Shown piece after piece: positions 9,531 through 20,245 of a stretch of 64,000 bases of DNA. This DNA comes from Spirochaetales bacterium (GTDB lineage Bacteria; Spirochaetota; Spirochaetia; Sphaerochaetales; Sphaerochaetaceae): NCBI GenBank assembly GCA_022788185.1, contig JALEVV010000063.1, positions 1 through 64,000 on the forward strand. Reading direction: 5' to 3'. Position numbers and translations under genes: made by a program. Below the pieces are notes generated by a model. It had not been told where the DNA came from. It was given only the letters and a program-made list of their open reading frames with translations, and searched no databases. Within the stretch, counting starts at the first letter, position 1. Each line of letters opens with the position of its first letter.

Positions 9531-10955
9531 TCAGAGCTTATCGATCAGCATCGAACACTTACCGGACGGAATCGGAAGGGTCTTCTTCTTGTTCTCATCC
9601 AGGATCATGATGGTGAAGTAATAGAGCTTCTCACTCTCCAGTCTGATCTCCCAGCCACGGGTGTTCTTGTTGGAAAGAATCGTGATGTTGTTCCTCTTCA
9701 GGGAAAGCTTCTCGATACCCATCGATTCAAGGGAAGTCATGGTCCAGTCGACGGTCTTCCTGGGAAGGGAGATCTCAAGACCGATTATGTTCTCGATCAT
9801 CAGCGTGATAGTGACAAGGGAAAGCATGGCAAGATAGTGCCTGCGGTTGACGAAGGATCCGTCCGCTGAAACCGATGCACCTTCCCTGTTGGGCTTGTAG
9901 GACTCCCAGACATCACCTACCACCTCTCCGTCCGGATGGAGTGTATCAAGGATAAAGTACATATGCCTGATGGCACACTCCCTGGCGAAGATGAAGGAAT
10001 CATATCTGTTGAGACCCTTGATTACCATATAGGTGTAGAAGGGAACGACACCTCCCCTGTATCCGTCGCCGTCCTCACTGAAGCATGGATTTGAAACGGG
10101 CACGCAGGGGAACGGGTTGTCGGTACCGAACTCCGCAGGATCCCTGAGCTTTTCGATCAGGTACTCGGCATACTCATCATTGGGAATCTCGGCGAGCATG
10201 GTCCAGTATGCACCGATGTGCTTATTCCTGACTATCTTCTCGTCCTCGTCGATATCATAGTAGAAGTGATCCTCAGGATCCCACATCATACTGTTGATGC
10301 GGGTCTTCAGTGAGAAGTAGATCCTCTTGTACCTGAAACTAAGTTCCTTGTCGTTGAGGATATCCCCGATATTGGACATGTAGAGGGCCGCGAGTGCCAT
10401 CATCGCATTGAAGTCTATGGTGTAATAGGCATTGAGACGGGGCACATTGCCGAGCCGGCATGCGCTGAACGGAACATGGAAAAGTCCGTTGGGACACTGG
10501 TATTCCGCAACCAGGAAACCGAAGTACTTCTCAAGGAAGGGCACGACCTCCTTAAGTCTCTTCTTGTTTCCGATCTTGTGATAGAAAAGATATTCCACAT
10601 ATGGCAGAAGAGGAGGACAGACACCCTTGGGGTTGTCTTCTGTCAGAACAGGTTCATATGTTCCTGCCTTATAACGCTCACATATGCGACCGTCCTCCTG
10701 CTGCATCCGGTAAAAGAAATCAATAAGGGAATAAGCATCAAAGTTCTGATTGCTGTATGAAAGGGATATTGCTGTAAGGCAGCTGTCAAACATATCAATG
10801 ACATCACTGTCTGAACCCACGAAATATCCGTTTGCGAACATGCCGTCATCGGACTTCTGAATCCAGTTCTCCTCGATCCAGACCCATGTACGGTCATACA
10901 TGTCTACAAAATCCTGATCATAAAAATGTACGCAGGGGACTAAATCCTTAACCAC
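9531..10955 (-). CDS. (alpha/alpha)6-barrel glycosidase, GH37/GH63-like
   Basis: DGDGYRGGVVPFYTYMVIKGLNRY, GDVWESYKPNREGASVSADGSFVNRRHYLAM. Confidence 0.65.
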   Translation of the reverse strand: MVKDLVPCVHFYDQDFVDMYDRTWVWIEENWIQKSDDGMFANGYFVGSDSDVIDMFDSCLTAISLSYSNQNFDAYSLIDFFYRMQQEDGRICERYKAGTYEPVLTEDNPKGVCPPLLPYVEYLFYHKIGNKKRLKEVVPFLEKYFGFLVAEYQCPNGLFHVPFSACRLGNVPRLNAYYTIDFNAMMALAALYMSNIGDILNDKELSFRYKRIYFSLKTRINSMMWDPEDHFYYDIDEDEKIVRNKHIGAYWTMLAEIPNDEYAEYLIEKLRDPAEFGTDNPFPCVPVSNPCFSEDGDGYRGGVVPFYTYMVIKGLNRYDSFIFARECAIRHMYFILDTLHPDGEVVGDVWESYKPNREGASVSADGSFVNRRHYLAMLSLVTITLMIENIIGLEISLPRKTVDWTMTSLESMGIEKLSLKRNNITILSNKNTRGWEIRLESEKLYYFTIMILDENKKKTLPIPSGKCSMLIDKL

Positions 10956-11100
10956 TGTTTCTCCCGGCTTTTTATCGAAAAAGCGTCTTTTTTTGCCTAT
11001 AAACTCAGATTAAAGAATAACCCATCACCAAGGTGAAGTCAACAAAAATTTTAATCCCATTATTTATAGGAATAACATGAAGTTATAGGAGTAAACTGAA

Positions 11101-12042
11101 TTATTTAACGGCTATTCCGGGCGCACAGAAAAGTCTCAGTCCTTTTTCTATCATCTCCACGCGGCAGTAATCGGAATCCCGGGAGATTTCCTCACCGTCG
11201 ACATGAATCTTCATCTCAGGCCTCGTTGTCCTGAGGATTACCGACTTTTCAGCCCTTTTCATGGACATCGCGGAGTTTTTCAGCTGAGTTCCGGAGAAGA
11301 ATCTCAGGGCTATCGCCGTAATCCCCAGACGCTTCAGGGGACGGTTGGCATAAACCACGTCCAGTTTACCGTCATTGATTACAGCCTCAGGCCCCATTAT
11401 GAAGGCCGCACCCATTCTCCGCCCGTTGCATACGGATATCTGCTGTGTCTTAAGTAAGATTTCCTCCCCATCGACCGTCATTGACATATCATAGGGTTTG
11501 GGAATGAAACAGAAACAGTGGAAGAAGGCAAGAAGATAGCTTGCGAATCCGTTTACGTTGCGGTAAGAGGAGGCCCTGAAGTTGACTTCAGGCTCAAAAC
11601 CGAATCCGGCTCCGTTGAGGAAGTATCTTCCGTCAAGCGCATTTCCGCCATAGAGCAGGCCAACGTCTATCGGGCGGGCGGCAGTGGTCAGGATGAGATC
11701 GACGGCCCTGTCGATGTCAGAAGGAATGCCGGCAGAGTAAGCGAAATCATTTCCCCGCCCGATGGGAAGGATACCGAAGGAGACCTTTCTTCCTGAAAGC
11801 ATTATTCCGTTTGCCACCTCATTGACGGTACCGTCACCTCCGGCGGCAATTATTATCTCATAACCGGCTTCAGCACCCTGACGGGCAAGCAGTATTGCCT
11901 GTCTGTGCTGGCCTGTCATGACCAGATCTATGTCCTGCTTCCTGTCTGCGAAAGCCTTCTTTATTCTGTCTGTTTTACGTGCGGCCTGACCCTTTGAGGC
12001 GTGACCGTTCATTATGCAGAGTATGCCGGAGGTTTTTTTCAT
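11101..12042 (-). CDS. Diacylglycerol kinase-family (YegS/BmrU-like) lipid kinase
   Basis: AAGGDGTVNEVANGIM, LPIGRGNDFAYSAGIP; probable start MKKTSGILCIMNGHASKG at 12042 rather than ORF start 12228. Confidence 0.9.
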   Translation of the reverse strand: MKKTSGILCIMNGHASKGQAARKTDRIKKAFADRKQDIDLVMTGQHRQAILLARQGAEAGYEIIIAAGGDGTVNEVANGIMLSGRKVSFGILPIGRGNDFAYSAGIPSDIDRAVDLILTTAARPIDVGLLYGGNALDGRYFLNGAGFGFEPEVNFRASSYRNVNGFASYLLAFFHCFCFIPKPYDMSMTVDGEEILLKTQQISVCNGRRMGAAFIMGPEAVINDGKLDVVYANRPLKRLGITAIALRFFSGTQLKNSAMSMKRAEKSVILRTTRPEMKIHVDGEEISRDSDYCRVEMIEKGLRLFCAPGIAVK

Positions 12043-12124
12043 GGCTGATATATTAACGCTTACATTTCCTGCGCGCAATAAAAGATGTATTGCAAATAAG
12101 CGGAATATCATCAATGATGGACTG

Positions 12125-13480
12125 ATGGATTCAAAACGTGATTTCTTCAGGAGGCTTTCCGCCATTGCCCTTCCGATAATGCTGCAGAACCTTCTCTCCT
12201 CCTCCCTGAGCTTCATAGACACCCTCATGATAGGGCAGCTAGGTTCGGATCAGATAGCAGCCGTAGGCATTGCAAACCAGATATTCTTCCTGGTTAACCT
12301 TTTCATATTCGGAATCGCCTCGGGAGCTTCAATATTCTTCTCCCAGTACTACGGTGCCGGACGCCATAAGGATCTGGAAAACGTAATGGGCCTTGCCCTC
12401 ACCCTTTCACTGGCAGTATCCACGGTATTTGCGGCTGTATCCTTCTTCTCCCCGAAGCTGCCGGTAAGTCTGTTTACAGATGATCCCTTCGTTACTGCAA
12501 TCAGCGCATCCTATCAGAGATGGGTTGCGGTGAGTTACCTGTTCTTTGCGGTCTCCTATGTCCATTCAATTGCACTGAGATCGGTCGGATGCGCAGCCGT
12601 CCCCCTGGTCGCATCCCTGATTTCAATGACCATGAACATGGTCGGAAACGCACTCCTGATCTTCGGAATCGGACCGTTTCCAAAACTGGGTGCGGAGGGA
12701 GCAGCCATTGCAACAATGCTCTCAAGACTCACAGAAATGTGCATTGTGATGGGTTATTCCTATCACGGGAGGTATGAATTCAGGATTCATAGTCATTCAG
12801 CATTCCGCTGGTCACCTGCATTCATATCGGTCTACATTAAGACCTGTCTTCCCGTTCTTCTGAACGAAGTTCTCTGGTCACTGGGCATGACAGCCTACAA
12901 GATAGGCTACTCAAAACTCGGAGTCGACGCACTGGCGTGCATCAACGTTTCGGAATCAATTGCCAATTTCTTCTTCATCTTTGCGATGGGCCTGGGACAC
13001 GGAACGACCATACTTCTGGGACAAATTCTCGGCAAGGGCGATACCCGGGAAGCAAAGTCCGGTGCATCCCTGATATTAAGGACAGCCTTTGCCATAGGCT
13101 GCCTTATGGGACTTTCAATGGCCCTGACGGCGCCTCTTTTCGCAGGCCTCTTCAATGTATCGGATGAAATAAGGAATATGGCATCCAGATGTCTCTTCAT
13201 TAAGTCCGCCTTCCAGCCGCTGGCCAACATGAACATGGTACTTGTAGTGGGTATTCTCCGTGCCGGAGGTGATACCAGATATGCCCTGTTTGCTGAGACA
13301 TCCTGTGTCTGGCTGATAGGCGTGCCGATGGCTTTCCTCGGTACCGCAGTGCTTCATTTACCGATATATGCCGCAGTTGCCATGACAAGTCTTGATGAGG
13401 CAGGAAAGCTCCTGCTGTGCTATCCGCGTTACAGAAGTGAAAAGTGGATTAAATCCCTCGCAAAGCCCCTTGATAAGTAG
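12125..13480 (+). CDS. MATE-family efflux transporter
   Basis: LPIMLQNLLSSSLSFIDTLMIGQLGSDQIAAVGIANQ; probable start MDSKRDFF at 12125. Confidence 0.93.
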   Translation: MDSKRDFFRRLSAIALPIMLQNLLSSSLSFIDTLMIGQLGSDQIAAVGIANQIFFLVNLFIFGIASGASIFFSQYYGAGRHKDLENVMGLALTLSLAVSTVFAAVSFFSPKLPVSLFTDDPFVTAISASYQRWVAVSYLFFAVSYVHSIALRSVGCAAVPLVASLISMTMNMVGNALLIFGIGPFPKLGAEGAAIATMLSRLTEMCIVMGYSYHGRYEFRIHSHSAFRWSPAFISVYIKTCLPVLLNEVLWSLGMTAYKIGYSKLGVDALACINVSESIANFFFIFAMGLGHGTTILLGQILGKGDTREAKSGASLILRTAFAIGCLMGLSMALTAPLFAGLFNVSDEIRNMASRCLFIKSAFQPLANMNMVLVVGILRAGGDTRYALFAETSCVWLIGVPMAFLGTAVLHLPIYAAVAMTSLDEAGKLLLCYPRYRSEKWIKSLAKPLDK

Positions 13481-13492
13481 TATCATTAAGTT

Positions 13493-14701
13493 ATGAGCAT
13501 AAAGTATGTTTTGATTAACGGAACCGTCATCTCCGGAGTCGCCAGCATCAGCGACTGTGCCCTGTCCATCGATGACCAGGGCAATATCGAAGATGTCTTC
13601 AGGATGCGTCGCTTTGATCCCGATCAGTTCGATGACTCTATAACCAAGATAATCGATGTGAAGGGAGCATATATCACTCCCGGCCTTATAGATACACACC
13701 TCCACGGAATCGGAGGATATGGTACGGAAGACTGTTCTCCCGAATCGATTCTCGGCATGAGCGAAGCACTTGCCGACAACGGCGTGACCTCCTTCCTTCC
13801 CACAGTCTACACCGACTCCCTGGACAAGATGCTCGCCTCCACAAGGGCAATCGTCGCGGCCATGGGAAAGGAAAAGGGTGCCATCATCGAAGGCATCAAC
13901 CTGGAGGGCCCGTTCATCTCACCTGAAAGGATAGGAGCCCAGAGTCCGGACGGACTCCAGAGTGTCTCCCTCGATGTGTTCAACCAGCTGTATGAGGCCG
14001 GAGAAGGCCACATTGTGGCAATGACAGTCGCACCGGAGCTCAAGCACATGAGGACTCTTGCGCTTGAGGCACAGAAAAGAGGAATCGTCCTCCTTGCAGG
14101 TCATACGAATGCCACCTATGAGAACATCATGGACGGCATGCAGTGCGGCATTCTCCATACGACCCACTTCTTCAATGCCATGAGCCGTCTCCACCACAGG
14201 AACCCGGGATGTGTGGGTGCAATCATGATCCAGCAGGACATGAAGGCCGAGATCATCTGTGACGGAATTCACGTCCATCCTGAACTCATCAAGCTGCTTT
14301 TAAGGGAAAAGCCGGTAAGCAACGTCATCATGGTGACCGACTCACTGAAGCCCACCAAGCAGAAAAAGGGTGAACTCACAGCCAACGGCGTTCCCGCAAT
14401 TCTGCAGGACGGTGCCTTCGTAAGCAGGGACAATCCCGATCTCTTCCTGGGTTCGGCACTCACACTCCTCAACGGCGTGAAGAACATTGTCTCCTGGGGC
14501 ATACCTATTGATCAGGCCATACAGATGGCATCATCCAACCCGGCAAGGGTATACAACTTCAAACAAAAGGGAGCACTCATCCCGGGATACAGGGCAAACA
14601 TAACGATAATCAACAGGGATTTCTCTCTCGGAGGTCTGTTCATCAACGGAGAGCTTAAGAGAGGTCTGCTCAGCAAGGAGTTCGTCAATGTGGTACGATA
14701 A
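13493..14701 (+). CDS. nagA: N-acetylglucosamine-6-phosphate deacetylase (copy 1)
   Basis: GLIDTHLHGIGGYGTED, INLEGPFISPERIGAQ, LAGHTNATYEN, THFFNAM, VTDSLKP. Confidence 0.9.
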   Translation: MSIKYVLINGTVISGVASISDCALSIDDQGNIEDVFRMRRFDPDQFDDSITKIIDVKGAYITPGLIDTHLHGIGGYGTEDCSPESILGMSEALADNGVTSFLPTVYTDSLDKMLASTRAIVAAMGKEKGAIIEGINLEGPFISPERIGAQSPDGLQSVSLDVFNQLYEAGEGHIVAMTVAPELKHMRTLALEAQKRGIVLLAGHTNATYENIMDGMQCGILHTTHFFNAMSRLHHRNPGCVGAIMIQQDMKAEIICDGIHVHPELIKLLLREKPVSNVIMVTDSLKPTKQKKGELTANGVPAILQDGAFVSRDNPDLFLGSALTLLNGVKNIVSWGIPIDQAIQMASSNPARVYNFKQKGALIPGYRANITIINRDFSLGGLFINGELKRGLLSKEFVNVVR

Positions 14702-16115
14702 TCTTGAGGAAAAGAAAGTATGGGAGCATTTTGAGGCCATTTCCGAAATTCCCAGGGAATCAGGAAACGAGGAGGGGGTGAGAAAATACCTTCTTTCATG
14801 GGCCGAGAAACACGGCATAGAGGCAAAGACAGATAAAATCGGCAACGTGATAATGTTCAAAGCCGGTGCCGAGGGCAGGGAGCCGGTATGTCTTCAGGGA
14901 CATATGGACATGGTGTGCGTGAAGAGGGAAGGATCCTCACATGACTTTACCAAAGATCCGATAGAAATAGTTCTCGACGGTAATATGATCAGGGCAAAGG
15001 ATACATCCCTTGGAGCAGACAACGGAGTGGCAGTTGCTTTCGCCCTTGCGCTGCTTGAAGAGAATGATCCCTCATTCCCTCCCCTGGAGGCACTTTTCAC
15101 CGTATCCGAGGAGACAAAGCTCCTCGGTGCCAACAATCTCGATGCATCGATGATCAGATCAAGAAAACTGATCAACATCGACAGCGAGGAAGAAGGCATC
15201 ATCTACATCGGCTGTGCAGGCGGTCTCCAGATCAATGCTAAGAAGAAGGCAAAGCTCAGAGATGTATCAGATGACACCATTCACCTGAAGCTGTCCGTAT
15301 CGGGCCTTCTCGGAGGTCACAGCGGCGGAGAGATCCACAAGGAAAGGGCTAATGCCATCAAGCTCCTTGCCAGGATCATGCACCGCTTCCCCGTCTACTC
15401 GCTGACTGACATTCAGGGTGGAACAAGAAGCAATGTCATTCCATCCCAGGCTTATGCATCATTCGTCATCGACAGCGAGGATGAAGAGACGATCAGGAGC
15501 CTCGTTACCAACGCAGCCGCCGAGATAAAGAATGAGTACAGAATTCAGGATCCGGGTATCGAGATAACACTGGAGACCCTTGCTCCTGTTTCCCAGGCAA
15601 TCAAGTTCAAGACTTCCGTTGCCTTTATCGAAGCCCTCTACCTTGCCCCATGCGGAGTGCAGGCAATGAGCCAGGCTGTCCCCGGCGTTGTTGAATCATC
15701 AAACAACATTGCCATCGTGAAGTATGAGGACGGGGAACTGAAGGTACTTTCCTCAACAAGATCACTGGTCGAGAGTGCAAGAAATGAAACCGCCCTCAGG
15801 GTGGGTGCTGCCTTCGAGATCATGGGACTTAAGGTATTCTATGATGACGGTTATCCTTCCTGGGCCCCCAACCCCGACAGCCAGCTCACGAAGAAGGTTG
15901 CAGAGGAGTATAAGAAGTTCACGAAGAAAAAGCCTGTCATCACATGCATCCATGCAGGTCTGGAGTGCGGTATCATCAACTCCCTCATTCCCGGTATGGA
16001 CTCCGTATCGATTGGTCCCGATCTCTTTGACGTACACTCCGTAAATGAACACATCGACTACCAGAGTGCGGTAAGGACCATGGCCTTCCTCAGACACCTT
16101 CTCAAAACACTATGA
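14688..16115 (+). CDS. pepD: Aminoacyl-histidine dipeptidase (PepD-like, M20)
   Basis: ISEIPRESGNEEGVRKYL, LQGHMDMVCVK, SGLLGGHSGGEIHKERANAIKLL; overlaps nagA by 14 nt. Confidence 0.92.
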   Translation: MWYDNLEEKKVWEHFEAISEIPRESGNEEGVRKYLLSWAEKHGIEAKTDKIGNVIMFKAGAEGREPVCLQGHMDMVCVKREGSSHDFTKDPIEIVLDGNMIRAKDTSLGADNGVAVAFALALLEENDPSFPPLEALFTVSEETKLLGANNLDASMIRSRKLINIDSEEEGIIYIGCAGGLQINAKKKAKLRDVSDDTIHLKLSVSGLLGGHSGGEIHKERANAIKLLARIMHRFPVYSLTDIQGGTRSNVIPSQAYASFVIDSEDEETIRSLVTNAAAEIKNEYRIQDPGIEITLETLAPVSQAIKFKTSVAFIEALYLAPCGVQAMSQAVPGVVESSNNIAIVKYEDGELKVLSSTRSLVESARNETALRVGAAFEIMGLKVFYDDGYPSWAPNPDSQLTKKVAEEYKKFTKKKPVITCIHAGLECGIINSLIPGMDSVSIGPDLFDVHSVNEHIDYQSAVRTMAFLRHLLKTL

Positions 16116-16819
16116 GCATAAGACCCTTAATAGGCATCGCCGCTGAAACAATCAGCGGCGATATGCATTCTGGAGCATTCAGATACGATTGGTATATAGC
16201 AAGCGCTTCATATGTGAGGTGCGTGACGAATGCCGGAGCGGATCCCGTGATCCTCATTCCAGGTTCCGATCCCGAACGCATGATCACCATGGTCGACGGT
16301 CTCCTGCTTCAGGGAGGAAAGGATATCTCTCCTTCAATGTACGGAGAGGAAAAGATTCCCGAATGCGGGGTCAATAACCTTGCTGAGGATGAATTCCATA
16401 TTGCCCTGATAAAGGAAGCGATAAGGCAGAAGAAGCCTATACTCGGAATCTGCCGTGGCCTCCAGATAATCAACGTGGCGCTGGGAGGAACCCTCTGCCA
16501 GCATCTCCCGAACCAGGAACACAAGCACTATGAGGATTATGAAAATCCTTCCCATACCATTTCCATAGTACCGGGTACGAAGCTTGCATCCATATTCGGA
16601 GATGGCGAACTTCCGGTGAACAGTCTTCATCACCAGGGCATAAAACAGCTCTCTCCATCCCTTAAGGCTGCCGCATACAGCCCTGACGGTCTTATCGAGG
16701 CAGTGGAAGCCGACGGAATAATCGCCGTTCAGTGTCACCCTGAGGCACTGAAGGAAAGACACAGGGAGTATCAGAAGTTATTTAATTTTTTCATTGATTC
16801 CTGTAATATCAGGACATGA
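16112..16819 (+). CDS. Gamma-glutamyl-gamma-aminobutyrate hydrolase-family class I GATase
   Basis: LLQGGKDISPSMYGE, ILGICRGLQIINVALGGTL, NSLHHQGIK, AVQCHPE. Confidence 0.9.
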   Translation: MSIRPLIGIAAETISGDMHSGAFRYDWYIASASYVRCVTNAGADPVILIPGSDPERMITMVDGLLLQGGKDISPSMYGEEKIPECGVNNLAEDEFHIALIKEAIRQKKPILGICRGLQIINVALGGTLCQHLPNQEHKHYEDYENPSHTISIVPGTKLASIFGDGELPVNSLHHQGIKQLSPSLKAAAYSPDGLIEAVEADGIIAVQCHPEALKERHREYQKLFNFFIDSCNIRT

Positions 16820-17553
16820 AAAAATTAATGTTATTCATTATCATGCTGGTCGCACTCACACCTGTTTTTGCAGACCAGCTGATCATAAACGGTGCCCTGA
16901 GCACCGGAAAGGACACACTTAACAACAATCCGGTATTCGGAAGCGTGGCAGTTGGTTACACAAAGGACAAAAGAATGTCCATCCTTGCCGCCGAAATGAA
17001 AGGACAGGAGACCACATTCTCTCTGCTTGCAAAGTGGAACATCGGCAGGCAGACCGACACAAGGATTTCCCAGTACGAACAGCTCAGATACATTGAATCA
17101 AGGGACATGTTCTCACTGTTTTCCTTTACCAGTGCTTATTTCTACTACGATGTTTCATCGTCATACAGTAACGGCCTTGCAATGGCCTTTACCTTTGAGA
17201 ATAAGGGAGACATAAGACTGGGCACCAATCTCATGGCAGGTATCTACGGTAAGATGAGCATCATAAACGATGTGAAAAACCCTGTTTTTTCAGTCGCACC
17301 GTTCGCACTCATCGATGTATATCTGAGCTTTTATGACAAGGTCAGGCTTCAGACGGAGCTGACCACAGGATCAATCTTCTACCTGCCCACAAACTTCGCA
17401 TATGAACTTACCTTCATGCTTAATGTGGAACTGATGAAGGATCTCTCGATCGGAGCAAGTCTCACCACGGGACTGGCGGACAACTTCACCGAGACTTTCT
17501 TTTCCAACAGATTTGAGTATTCGACATTCGTGAACTGGGGGTACACCTTATGA
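16816..17553 (+). CDS. Putative outer-membrane/periplasmic beta-rich protein, unknown function
   Basis: Signal peptide MKKLMLFIIMLVALTPVFA; alternating beta-like pattern; ATGA overlaps with both neighbours. Confidence 0.55.
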   Translation: MKKLMLFIIMLVALTPVFADQLIINGALSTGKDTLNNNPVFGSVAVGYTKDKRMSILAAEMKGQETTFSLLAKWNIGRQTDTRISQYEQLRYIESRDMFSLFSFTSAYFYYDVSSSYSNGLAMAFTFENKGDIRLGTNLMAGIYGKMSIINDVKNPVFSVAPFALIDVYLSFYDKVRLQTELTTGSIFYLPTNFAYELTFMLNVELMKDLSIGASLTTGLADNFTETFFSNRFEYSTFVNWGYTL

Positions 17554-18479
17554 GAAAGATATTACTGCTTATCGTGCTGACTCTTGCCTTTTTCACATCA
17601 TGCGACAACATCGTACCGATTGCCAGCATCGACCCTTATAAGGAAACAGCAAAGGAGAACTACTATGCCGACCCCCTGACCGGTCTTAATGGCAATGATT
17701 TTCCGAAAACTGATGCTGAGGGCTTCAAAATTCTCCTGATATCCGATACGCACTTCGGAAAGACCAAGAGCGGCACATTCTTCAAAACCGAAGATTTTGA
17801 AAAGTACATAAAGGATAGCGGAATTCTTTCTTCCTCTGATTTCATCGTGAACCTCGGAGACGTATCCGATAACAGCGAACAGGCTCAGCTTGATGAATAC
17901 AAAGAATGGAGTGAAAACCTTTTTGCAGGCAAACCCATCGTCAATGTCATAGGAAACCATGACAACAGAAACGGAGGAGTGCAGAGATTCATCGATACCT
18001 TTGACATGGACAGTACCTACTACAGATTCAATGCCTCCGATGTGCAGTTCTACGTCGTCGATTCCGCATTCAGAACACTGGGACGACAGCAGCTTGACCA
18101 CCTGATGAAGGTACTTGAGGAGAATAAGGATGAAAAGAAGATCATCCTCACGCACATTCCCCTCTACGGTTCAATTACGAATTTCTATGCCTCGTTTGCT
18201 GATGAGAAGGAAAGGAACTTCCTTCTTTCCCGTTTCTCCCGCTACGGCGTCAATCTGCTGCTGACAGGTCATAAGCACGTTCCTGAATCGTATTACGACT
18301 ATACGGGCAGCTTCACGGAGATCGTTGTTAATGGTTTCCATGGTGAAAGTTTCCGTGGTTCCGTTCCTGCATTCTATGTATGTGACTACAAGAAGGATGA
18401 TTCGTCATTTACCATAGATGCCTACTTCTATAAAGACGGCACTTTCAGTAAGACAAACTCTCACACATACACGCTGTAG
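17550..18479 (+). CDS. Metallophosphoesterase lipoprotein (calcineurin-like)
   Basis: Lipobox LAFFTSCDN; ISDTHFGK, NLGDVSDN, VIGNHDNR, LTGHKH. Confidence 0.9.
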   Translation: MRKILLLIVLTLAFFTSCDNIVPIASIDPYKETAKENYYADPLTGLNGNDFPKTDAEGFKILLISDTHFGKTKSGTFFKTEDFEKYIKDSGILSSSDFIVNLGDVSDNSEQAQLDEYKEWSENLFAGKPIVNVIGNHDNRNGGVQRFIDTFDMDSTYYRFNASDVQFYVVDSAFRTLGRQQLDHLMKVLEENKDEKKIILTHIPLYGSITNFYASFADEKERNFLLSRFSRYGVNLLLTGHKHVPESYYDYTGSFTEIVVNGFHGESFRGSVPAFYVCDYKKDDSSFTIDAYFYKDGTFSKTNSHTYTL

Positions 18480-18485
18480 ATAAAT

Positions 18486-18516
18486 CAAGGCTCCCTGAAA
18501 ACCACGGGGAGCCTTG
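18486..18516. terminator. Bidirectional terminator hairpin between convergent genes
   Basis: CAAGGCTCCC/GGGAGCCTTG. Confidence 0.75.
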
Positions 18517-18535
18517 AAGTATATTCCGGAAAACT

Positions 18536-19723
18536 CTATTTGATAAGCTCGATAAGCTTTCTGAATCCATCCTCGATTCTGGTCCTGTCTTCGGCAGTAC
18601 CCTTGCCTCTGAACTCAATTGAATCAACAACCTCAAGCTTCATCTTCTCTGCATAAGAAGCAAATTCCTTTGCGGCACCTCCTGACCAGAGGGAAGAACC
18701 GAAGTAGAGAACCTTTCTGCCCTTTACTGCTTTCCTGTTGAGAAGGTCAAGGGTGTGTGCCATTGAGGGGAAGAGCTCCATTTCATAGGTGGGAGCCGCA
18801 ACAACGAACGCCTCACTCCTCCAGACCTTTTCAAGTGCATAGGAATCATTGGTGTCGGGGATGCGGACAGTATGAACCACAATGCCCTCTTTCTTTGCAA
18901 TCTGAACAAGGTTTGAAACATATGAGAGGGTGTTGCCGTACATGCTTGAAAGCAGGATCGTGATCTCCTTCTCCCTGGGTCCCTCAAGATATGTTGCAAG
19001 CTTCTGATACCATGCAACCACATATCCGGGATCCTTTCTCCATACAATTCCGTGGCTCGGGCAGATCGTCCTGATATCAAGCGCTCCGAGTGCCTTGATG
19101 CCCCTGAGAACGAAGGAAGAGAAGGATGCAACGATGCTTGCATAGTATCTCTCGGTCTCGGGTCTGAGAAGAGCCCACTCCTGTTCGGTCAGCTCGTCAT
19201 CAAACACACTCTGATAACTTCCGAAGGCACCGAAGGCATCACAGGAGAAGAGGATTCCGTCTTCCTTGATGAAGGTCATCATGGTATCAGGCCAGTGGAT
19301 GTTCGGGGTTGTGTAGAAGACAAGTGTCTTACCTCCGATATCAAGCTCCTCACCGTTTGCGATGATGTGCACATTCTTGTGTCCGTACAGGGTTTCAGTC
19401 TCTGTTGCACCGAGTCTTGTGGCATAGACCTGAATGTCGGGACATCTTCTGAAAAGCACGTTCAGGGCACCGGTGTGGTCAGGCTCCATGTGGTTGAGTA
19501 CGAGGATGTCGATATCCTCAAGTCTCAGTCCCATGTCAGCGAGATCACTGTCAAAGGATGCTCCTGATTCAGTATAATCGATAAGCACCTTCTTCTCGGT
19601 ACCTAATACACAGTATGCGTTGATCGAGACGCCGTCCCTGATGGGCCAGCAACCCTCGAAAAGATCATCATGGCTCTTCTCATATCTGAAGAGCGTTACA
19701 TTGTCGTTGATATTCTGTTTCAT
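18536..19723 (-). CDS. FprA-family A-type flavodiiron protein
   Basis: NHMEPDHTGAL (HxExD), CDAFGAFGSY, PSHGIVWR, C-terminal flavodoxin MYGNTLSYV. Confidence 0.92.
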   Translation of the reverse strand: MKQNINDNVTLFRYEKSHDDLFEGCWPIRDGVSINAYCVLGTEKKVLIDYTESGASFDSDLADMGLRLEDIDILVLNHMEPDHTGALNVLFRRCPDIQVYATRLGATETETLYGHKNVHIIANGEELDIGGKTLVFYTTPNIHWPDTMMTFIKEDGILFSCDAFGAFGSYQSVFDDELTEQEWALLRPETERYYASIVASFSSFVLRGIKALGALDIRTICPSHGIVWRKDPGYVVAWYQKLATYLEGPREKEITILLSSMYGNTLSYVSNLVQIAKKEGIVVHTVRIPDTNDSYALEKVWRSEAFVVAAPTYEMELFPSMAHTLDLLNRKAVKGRKVLYFGSSLWSGGAAKEFASYAEKMKLEVVDSIEFRGKGTAEDRTRIEDGFRKLIELIK

Positions 19724-19800
19724 ATCTTAAAGATAGTTATTAGAAGTCATTATTACAATACAATATTGCGTTATATTCCGTTTTTTTCTACCATCTCAAT

Positions 19801-20214
19801 ATGGTATTCAGCCTCAATCTTTCATATGAACTCACATACAGGGAAGCCCCTGTAAACTTCGAAACGATAGACTCTCTTCCAGTCGGAAGCGAGACCTGCT
19901 TCAGATATCATTTTTTCTTTGATGACGTCTTCATAAGAACGAAGCTTATCTGGTCAGGAACCAGAAAACCCCTCTCAAAAAAGGAAAAGGACATTATTGA
20001 AAGCGGTTTTCCCCCGCTTCCCAGGGATGATGAACATCTGTTCATTCCTGTCGGCAGGTACTCCCTGCTGCAGACTGTTCCCGCAGTGAGTGAAGGGGAG
20101 CTTTCAAGACACATCCTGCCCTTCTCCGCATCAAGGCAGGAGGGAACGGTTTATGTGAGGTTCATTAAGGAAAACGAACTGGAGTGTGTCATGCAGCTCT
20201 TTTTTCCGGAATGA
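19801..20214 (+). CDS. Hypothetical protein
   Basis: 137-aa ORF filling the gap between flavodiiron and TraB genes; codon usage resembles neighbours; no family recognised. Confidence 0.55.
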   Translation: MVFSLNLSYELTYREAPVNFETIDSLPVGSETCFRYHFFFDDVFIRTKLIWSGTRKPLSKKEKDIIESGFPPLPRDDEHLFIPVGRYSLLQTVPAVSEGELSRHILPFSASRQEGTVYVRFIKENELECVMQLFFPE

Positions 20215-20245
20215 CTCCTTGCCGATGAAAGTTTATTAAATTATA

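Noticed and set aside
16816-18479. Two-gene outer membrane/phosphoesterase pair as a novel secretion or defence system
   Set aside because: Only operon overlap supports it; no diagnostic effector or immunity motifs
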